Source of the DNA: Purshia tridentata
Lineage: Eukaryota; Streptophyta; Magnoliopsida; Rosales; Rosaceae
DNA length: 38,411 nucleotides
NCBI GenBank assembly: GCA_003254885.1
Contig: QANT01003093.1
Span: 1-38,411 of the forward strand
Direction of reading: 5' to 3'
Shown: piece after piece, positions 34,101 through 38,411 of the stretch
How positions within the stretch are numbered: position 1 is the first letter of the stretch
Layout: each line of letters begins with the position of its first letter
Program-made: the position numbers and the translations under genes
The notes under the pieces: generated by a model
The model's database searches: none
What the model was told of the DNA's origin: nothing
Seen by the model: only the letters and a program-made list of their open reading frames with translations

Positions 34101-35658
34101 ATAGACTTCGTCCAGTGCAGACATCATCCACATAATACAACCCCCCTCTCTTAGTACCACGCCCAATAATCTCCTTGCTGCTGAGATCCTGAAGAAGACA
34201 GAAATGCGGATAAATTAATACTAAACAATTTAATTGCTTTGTCACTTGAGGCACAGATAAGAGATTGTTTGCAAGTGCGGGAACCAAAAGAGTGTGTTCC
34301 AATGACAAAGAGGGAGTTAAATTAACAGTGCCTGAACTAGTAACCGGAGTGGACACACCATTAGCATTATCAATATAAGAACAATGAGGTGCACTGGAAT
34401 GTAGTAAAATAGAAGGATCATAAGTCATATGATCAGTAGCGCCAGAGTCAATAATCCATCCAGAATCCTTGGAAGAATCAGCAGAAAAAAGGGCAAGACT
34501 ACCTGATGATTGGTGTAGTAAATTCGGATCAAGAACAGACACAACAGGAGCTGATGATACCGTAGGACTATTCTTAGCATTAAGGACTAAAGCCGACGGT
34601 GAATGGCTTGGTGACACCATAACTGCCGCCTTTCCGCCATCTTTCTTGTCACCATCTTTCTTGCTACGTCGATCACGTCCTTCACGAGACTTGCGTTCAT
34701 TAAAGCCATCCCACCAATCTGGATATCCATTCTTCTTAAAACAATTGTCAATTGTATGCTTAGGATTTCCACAATAAGTGCAGCCTCCTTCAGTAGAACC
34801 CGAAGATTTGGAAAACGAAGAAACTCTGTTCTGAGTCAAAGAAAACCCTGAATTTTTAGCCGCCATAGCCACATGAGAAACACTGTTCTGATTGAGCATA
34901 ATGTTACGACGTTGCTCCTCACCCCGAACAGTAGCGAATGCAGATTCCGGATTTGGAAACGGCTCTGTACGAAGAATATCACTTCGAATACGATCATATA
35001 TATCATCCAGTCCCGCCAGAAAAGTATAAACCCGCTCCTCATCAATTTCCTTCTGCCGAGCACGTATAACATCAGGTTGGCTAAACACAATTGGTTTGCG
35101 GTAATCCAATTCCTGCCATATTGCTCGTAAGTCAGCATAATATGTAGAAATTGGTTTATTCGCTTGTCGCATCTGCATAGCTCGTCGAGATAAATCATAA
35201 ACCACAGATCGATCAGCTCCTTCGAAATAGGTTTGAGATACAGCATCCCAAATAGCTTTTGCTGTTGGTAAACGAATAAACAAGTTCATCACATCGGGTT
35301 CCATGGCACCGATGAGCCACCCTTTAACTATAGCATTCTCCATGCTCCACTTTTCATATAATACATCCCCAAGAGGAGGTTCTTGAGTTCTACCAGTAAG
35401 ATAACCCAGTTTGCCTCGTCCTGCAACAAATGTTTCAACCACTTGTGACCAGAGAGAATAATTCACTCCATTTAGCTTCACACCATAGGGAATTGCTGTG
35501 GGTTCTGGTGCAAAACTTACAGGATGAGCAACTGGCACAATATTGGGGCTAGACAGAGGTGCCGTGAATGATGATAACGGCGTCGTGTTTGGAGGAACAA
35601 CTCCAGACGTAGAAGTCAAGAGCGGCTCGAGTTGTGATGTTGGAGGAAGATCAGACAT
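31117..35658 (-). CDS. Gag-pol polyprotein of the Ty1/copia element
   Basis: One open frame of 1,513 residues from the ATG at 35658; the frame is open further upstream but only from a GTG, and 35658 is the first ATG after the LTR. Domains in order: UBN2-type gag (about 60-235); CCHC zinc knuckle C-X2-C-X4-H-X4-C (293-306); aspartic protease DSG (404-406); integrase zinc-binding HHCC (H536, H541, C565, C568); integrase core D595, D658 and E694 with the D-X35-E spacing; reverse transcriptase with first Asp near 1111 (DVKNAFLHGDL) and YVDD at 1196-1199; RNase H with D1360, E1401 and D1437. All key residues are present and no stop or frameshift is seen. The stop codon lies within the polypurine tract. 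It makes the proteins for reverse transcription in particles and integration into the genome. Confidence 0.95.
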   Translation of the reverse strand: MSDLPPTSQLEPLLTSTSGVVPPNTTPLSSFTAPLSSPNIVPVAHPVSFAPEPTAIPYGVKLNGVNYSLWSQVVETFVAGRGKLGYLTGRTQEPPLGDVLYEKWSMENAIVKGWLIGAMEPDVMNLFIRLPTAKAIWDAVSQTYFEGADRSVVYDLSRRAMQMRQANKPISTYYADLRAIWQELDYRKPIVFSQPDVIRARQKEIDEERVYTFLAGLDDIYDRIRSDILRTEPFPNPESAFATVRGEEQRRNIMLNQNSVSHVAMAAKNSGFSLTQNRVSSFSKSSGSTEGGCTYCGNPKHTIDNCFKKNGYPDWWDGFNERKSREGRDRRSKKDGDKKDGGKAAVMVSPSHSPSALVLNAKNSPTVSSAPVVSVLDPNLLHQSSGSLALFSADSSKDSGWIIDSGATDHMTYDPSILLHSSAPHCSYIDNANGVSTPVTSSGTVNLTPSLSLEHTLLVPALANNLLSVPQVTKQLNCLVLIYPHFCLLQDLSSKEIIGRGTKRGGLYYVDDVCTGRSLSVKGSSRAKENQIWLWHRRLGHASFGYLQHLFPTLFSDCKISDFQCDTCILAKSHRATYPLSSNKSSVPFALVHSDVWGPAPISPISGCRWFVIFVDDCTRMTWLYLMKHKSDVYECFRVFHKMIQTQFSATLKVLRSDNGGEFVNHMLHAYFHDHGIIHETTCPYTPQQNGVAERKNRHILEVTRASLIGAHLQPTFWEDAITSAVYLINRVPSSVLHFQTPLEKLSAYVSLPSHLTLAPRVFGCVAFVHLHKHQRTKLDPCALKCVFVGYFPHQKGYKCYHPSSRKSFVTMDVTFSETEMYFSPPVSNSPLPEESVEEELNWMTILPDSVVASGSLVPMEVEPSTVGEKSPESGIGIPAFGVSVTAEPNTPPVSPSTSTVSAATTSLSMSTVPTHDSSSAPEVCIEPVINTNNSSNDHTSVVSSGNDRYQLPPRSTRGQPPDRYSPDNSKKVKYPIAHYVSTNRLPPVIKAFVNQMSAITIPTKVQDALSDSKWAEAMTEEMRALEKNQTWDLVPLPKGKKPVGCRWVFTVKHKPDGTIDRYKARLVARGFTQTYGIDYQETFAPVAKINTIRVLLSLAANFNWPLQQYDVKNAFLHGDLHEEVYMSMPPGYSATTKTDLVCKLKKALYGLKQSPRAWFGRFRLAMKKYGYEQSNADHTLFLKRQNGKLTALIIYVDDMIVTGDDVDEIGRLKGYLASEFDMKDLGGLKYFLGIEVTRSKQGIFLSQRKYVLDLLEETGMLGCQPIGTPIEQNHCMEELPDQVPTDKGRYQRLVGRLIYLSHTRPDIAYAVSVVSRFMHNPSEVHMNAVERIMRYLKSAPGKGLMFSKHGHVNVTGYTDSDWGARGERRRSTSGYFTFVGGNLVTWKSKKQKVVSLSSAEAEYRAMVKGICELLWLKRLMGELGFPSEGAMQLFCDNESAIKIAENPVQHDRTKHVEIDRNFIYEKLEGKIIQVPHVKTTEQLADILTKAVSSQAFNDSLIKLGIGDLYAPS

Positions 35659-35764
35659 GATAACAAGGAAAATAATAAGAGAGATAAATTGCAATGATGG
35701 CTGCACCTAAATCTGACACCAAGAACAGCAGCAACAACGCCGCAGCGGTAACGGGATCTAAAGA

Positions 35765-35780
35765 CCACGCTTTGATACCA
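35765..35780 (-). other. Primer-binding site, initiator tRNA-Met type
   Basis: Immediately after the 5' LTR the element's strand reads TGGTATCAAAGC, one base different from the usual plant copia site TGGTATCAGAGC complementary to the 3' end of initiator tRNA-Met. Position and sequence fix the LTR's inner boundary. Confidence 0.85.
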
Positions 35781-35947
35781 ACTCAAATAAGGTTAGGGTT
35801 TTAAGTATGGAGGCAGAAAAATTAATTTTATTCTTCACTATTGGTGGTATATATACTGATACAGAGCATTTAATTACAATTCCTACAATTAAGGAAATCC
35901 TATATTTACAAGGAAATATAACTAATTGCACGTGACTCACGCTAACA
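35781..35947 (-). repeat. 5' LTR of the copia element
   Basis: 167 bases, apparently identical to 30943-31109. On the element's strand it begins TGTTAGCG and ends TTTGAGT, directly followed by the primer-binding site. It carries CACGTG (35929-35934) overlapping TGACTCA, a TATATATA box near 35848-35857, and AATAAA about 20 bases further on. The compact LTR therefore holds a promoter with bZIP-type sites and a poly(A) signal. Confidence 0.93.
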
Positions 35948-35952
35948 TAACC

Positions 35953-36288
35953 CATGTGGTGCTTGTGGTGTAGTACAACCAAGTATATAGAGATTGAATT
36001 ATCAAATATCTTCTCAAGCCAACTTGCTAATTCAAAAGCAATAACAGTAAGCATGAAACTCTCTCCCACTGTCCCACATCAGGTGAGATTTATGTCACCT
36101 AAATTCATTTATATGCATTCATTATTATGAAACTCACACATCAGTTGAGATTAATTTATCACACAAACCACTATCAAGGCCTTGGTCCTGCACTATGTTT
36201 GTTTAACCGTGTTAACTGAAAAAAATAGACACCAACTGCAGGAGCTAGTAATCTTAACACTGAACCTCTTATTATTTTCACCACTTGA
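35953..36288. other. Spacer between copia element and TRIM-like element
   Basis: About 335 bases of AT-rich host DNA; nothing recognisable. Confidence 0.5.
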
Positions 36289-36574
36289 TGTTAGAAAATC
36301 AGTGTACGTGCCTCAAAACTTAAGCTTTTATGGCTTAGTGATTGTCTAACATGGTATGATGGTATCATAGCCTTATTTGCAAAAGGTTTTGAATTCAAAA
36401 CCTATCCGCATTCCCACATATTAATTGGGTTGTAACGTGTAGGATAAAATTGATCTATATGTTTGTCTCCCTCCATCTGTCTAACACTTCACATGCAGGA
36501 GGGTGTAAGTTTGATATACATTGTTGATCCATTGTTTAACAATTTAAACTTTTGAGACCAATATTTGTTTAACA
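36289..36574 (+). mobile_element. Degraded TRIM-like miniature LTR element
   Basis: A 5' LTR candidate TGTTAG...GTCTAACA (36289-36351) is followed at once by TGGTATGA and then TGGTATCATAGCC (36360-36372), close to the initiator tRNA-Met primer site. A polypurine-like GCAGGAGGG precedes a 3' LTR candidate TGTAAG...TTTAACA (36504-36574). Flanks are CTTGA on the left and CTTAA on the right, four of five identical as expected of an old target duplication. The internal part is only about 150 bases and non-coding. The two LTR candidates are only loosely similar, so the element is old or the 3' copy is rearranged. Without a family match the class remains an inference. Confidence 0.5.
36384..36403. 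repeat. Perfect 20-bp palindrome
   Basis: AGGTTTTGAA followed by its exact reverse complement TTCAAAACCT, centred on an EcoRI-like GAATTC. It lies inside the TRIM-like element, just after its primer-binding site. Confidence 0.85.
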
Positions 36575-37797
36575 CTTAAAAGAGTGAAGTTTAAGAGGGG
36601 AATCTAACCAACCGGCAACCATAAATCAATGATGCACACCAATTAATTTAGTTTTTCTTGTTCAAGCAAAGATGAGAACATTAGAATTAACAGCAATTGG
36701 TTCAGCTATGGCTACTATATTCTGAAATGATTATAACTATGTATTTCTTTTGTAGCCATGTGACTTAAGGTATACTTCATTGAATAATTAGTTTAAACGT
36801 AACACACCCACTAAGTGATGTTTGTTTAATAGGGTATTTGTTAGTTTGCTTTGAAACTGATTATAAACTAGAAGAATGATTTTGTCTGCACCCCATAGCT
36901 TTCCAACATTGCGTCTCCTTTCAACTCCAACCCCACAAATAAAAGGAATGTGACAATTTCTTCACCAAAGAAAAAAAAATCTGACTGTTTTGTGCTTAAG
37001 GTAGTGTAATTTGGTTGGCAATTATGCATACTCTAAACTGTGTATTATATATATATTTTGGTTGCATTTTCTACATTTTCTTAGAATCTAAGATTCAAAA
37101 AGATAAGAAATAATTTGAGAACAGAGAAAAGAAAAAATCACTCATAATTCAAAAAAGCCCCTTTTTAATACAACCAATTCTTTTAAATGCCATGCTCCCA
37201 CTACTATATTGTGACACTTTTCTAAGCTGTCATGATGGTCGGCAGCAATCCCTTGTCACAATCATTCATTTACTGCATTCAAAACCTTCAATTTGTTGAG
37301 ACTTCTCCAGCAGTTTTACATATTAGTAGTCATGTACTGTAGACTAGTTTTATAGGCACATAATAATAAACTTCTTATTACGTGATATTGAGTAATTTTA
37401 TGACTTCCAGAAATTTACCTAAACGATAAGGATAATTGATTCATGTTAAGAAAGGCACCTGGAGAGAGAGACTTTGAATGTAACTTTGAGAAGAAGAAAT
37501 TTTGATCAATCAGGTTGGTGAAGTAGATTATTGCAGGCACTTATGGTTCGTTTGGGCTTTCATTTTTTTCAGGTGGTCTTCTCCATCAATGAAGATGTAA
37601 CCCTAATTGTAGCATCAATCAGCAGTTTAATTTGTTAGTTGCACCATATTTCTATAATAAGTTATATTGATGCCTGGACTGTCATTAGTAGCTTTTCAAG
37701 AGTTGCTATATAAAATGCGATGGTGATACAAGGAACAGAGGGAGTGGTATAAAGCGGCTCTAGTGGCAGAGCACTTATCTCCAATAATGGCAAGAGT
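36575..37797. other. Gene-free spacer
   Basis: AT-rich with no recognised gene. Near 37752 the sequence GGCTCTAGTGGCAGAGCA looks like a tRNA D-arm, but no anticodon or T-arm follows. Confidence 0.5.
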
Positions 37798-37842
37798 TGG
37801 CAACGGGGCGGGGCGGGGCCAGGTTTGCCAATACCATCTCCG

Positions 37843-37902
37843 CCCCGTCGGGTATATGGGGTCCCCGTCGGGTATACGGGGTTCCCGTCGAGAATGCGGG
37901 GC
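37843..37902. repeat. Three tandem 20-bp GC-rich repeats
   Basis: CCCCGTCGGGTATATGGGGT, then the same with one base changed, then a more diverged third copy, at 37843-37862, 37863-37882 and 37883-37902. They sit in the left arm of the MITE-like element. Confidence 0.85.
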
Positions 37903-37961
37903 CCCATATCTCTTTTTTTTATCTTTTTTTCTTATTAAAATAATACTAAATCAACACAAAT

Positions 37962-38111
37962 ATATAATATAATATAGATAAAATATACTAACATACACAT
38001 TTTACATTAAAACATCATTAAATTAGATTATAACACATATAATATAATATAGATAAAATATACTAACATACAAATATTACATTAAAACATCATTAAATTA
38101 GATTATAACAC
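37962..38111. repeat. Tandem duplication of a 75-bp AT-rich unit
   Basis: Units 37962-38036 and 38037-38111 both begin ATATAATATAATATAGATAA and end GATTATAACAC, differing in a few central bases. They form part of the core of the MITE-like element. Confidence 0.85.
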
Positions 38112-38300
38112 TATTAAATTCATATGAACAATAACAATTATAACATAAAATTGAAATATAGTTATAAAATTAATATTATATAATATATTTATTAAGTTAA
38201 ACGAGTATACGGGGCCCCGCGGGGCGGGGAGTGGTATTACCATACCCGCTTAATCGGGGTGGGGCCCCGCGGGGCTTAGCGGGGACGGGGATAATTGCCA

Positions 38301-38411
38301 TCCCATTGACATGTGCTGTTTTCGTCAACCAATAAAGGTTTTTTAGTAGAACTGCATGTGAAATTATTGAATTCAAAACAATACGTGCCTTCAACTCCTA
38401 ACTATAAAGGG
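38301..38411. other. Right edge of window
   Basis: About 110 bases, nothing recognisable. Confidence 0.5.

Larger units (their letters stand above)
30938..35952 (-). mobile_element. Complete Ty1/copia LTR retrotransposon with 5-bp target duplication
   Basis: The element proper is 30943-35947 (5,005 bases), read on the minus strand, flanked on both sides by the direct repeat TAACC (30938-30942 and 35948-35952). Both 167-base LTRs appear identical base for base. A primer-binding site, a single uninterrupted gag-pol frame and a polypurine tract are all in order. The gene order protease, integrase, reverse transcriptase, RNase H is that of Ty1/copia. With identical LTRs and an unbroken frame the insertion looks very recent and could be autonomous. 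No envelope-like frame is present. Confidence 0.95.
37798..38300. mobile_element. MITE-like element with GC-rich inverted arms and AT-rich core
   Basis: The ends carry a short inverted repeat TGGCAA...TTGCCA. Inside, very GC-rich arms (about 37803-37905 and 38205-38293, in CGGGG/CCCCG words) are imperfectly inverted: CCAATACCATCTCCGCCCCG on the left matches the reverse complement of the stretch at 38220-38241. The core (37906-38204) is extremely AT-rich. No coding capacity is present and no clear target duplication was found, so the exact ends and superfamily are open; a non-autonomous DNA transposon is most likely. Confidence 0.5.

Noticed and set aside
35659..35706. Upstream extension of gag-pol by 16 residues
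   Set aside because: The extension starts at GTG. The first ATG after the LTR is at 35658, and the leader before it has no ATG.
37752..37780. tRNA gene suggested by GGCTCTAGTGGCAGAGCA
   Set aside because: It resembles a D-arm/A-box, but no anticodon arm, T-arm (GGTTCRANNCC) or acceptor pairing follows before the GC-rich element.

Overview
The window is nuclear DNA of a flowering plant. It is AT-rich, with intron-containing genes using plant GT-AG splice sites, long gene-poor spacers, many microsatellites and several retroelements. The four host genes (NPY/NPH3-like, HOOKLESS1-like, class II LBD, QWRF) and the Ty1/copia element point to a eudicot. A woody rosid, possibly Rosaceae, is a guess from overall feel and is not shown by any marker.

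Layout. Positions 1-6700 hold no recognisable gene, only simple repeats and one tiny poly-A insertion with a target-site duplication. A four-exon NPY-type BTB-NPH3 gene lies on + (8136-12019). A three-exon HOOKLESS1-like acetyltransferase-family gene faces it tail to tail on - (12544-13916). A spacer with a roughly 0.4-kb tandem duplication (15091-15814) follows. Next is a two-exon class II LOB-domain gene on + (18825-19614), preceded by a three-codon upstream ORF. After another spacer comes a six-exon QWRF/DUF566 gene on - (22369-28240). From 28.5 kb onward the DNA is mostly mobile-element territory: a short poly-A retroposon with a 16-bp target duplication (30404-30569), a complete 5,005-bp Ty1/copia element on - with identical LTRs (30943-35947), a decayed TRIM-like element (36289-36574), and a GC-armed MITE-like element (37798-38300).

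How the genes relate. NPY proteins work in auxin-dependent organ formation and gravitropism, HLS1 in auxin-dependent differential growth of the apical hook, and LBD37/38/39 proteins in repression of nitrate-responsive and anthocyanin genes. From memory of Arabidopsis locus numbers, NPY5 and HLS1 are neighbours with LBD39 close by, and NPY3 lies close to LBD37. The order NPY-HLS1-LBD here therefore looks like an ancient conserved block rather than an operon-like unit. The QWRF gene (microtubule-associated family) is not known to me as part of that block.

No clearly undescribed biological system was found. The strongest observations are the structurally complete, apparently very young copia element with atypical LTR ends, the conserved gene block, the divergent LBD with its minimal upstream ORF, and several small retroposition scars recognisable only by their target duplications. 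All exon models were built by reading splice sites and family conservation by eye. UTRs, transcription starts and poly(A) sites are not established.
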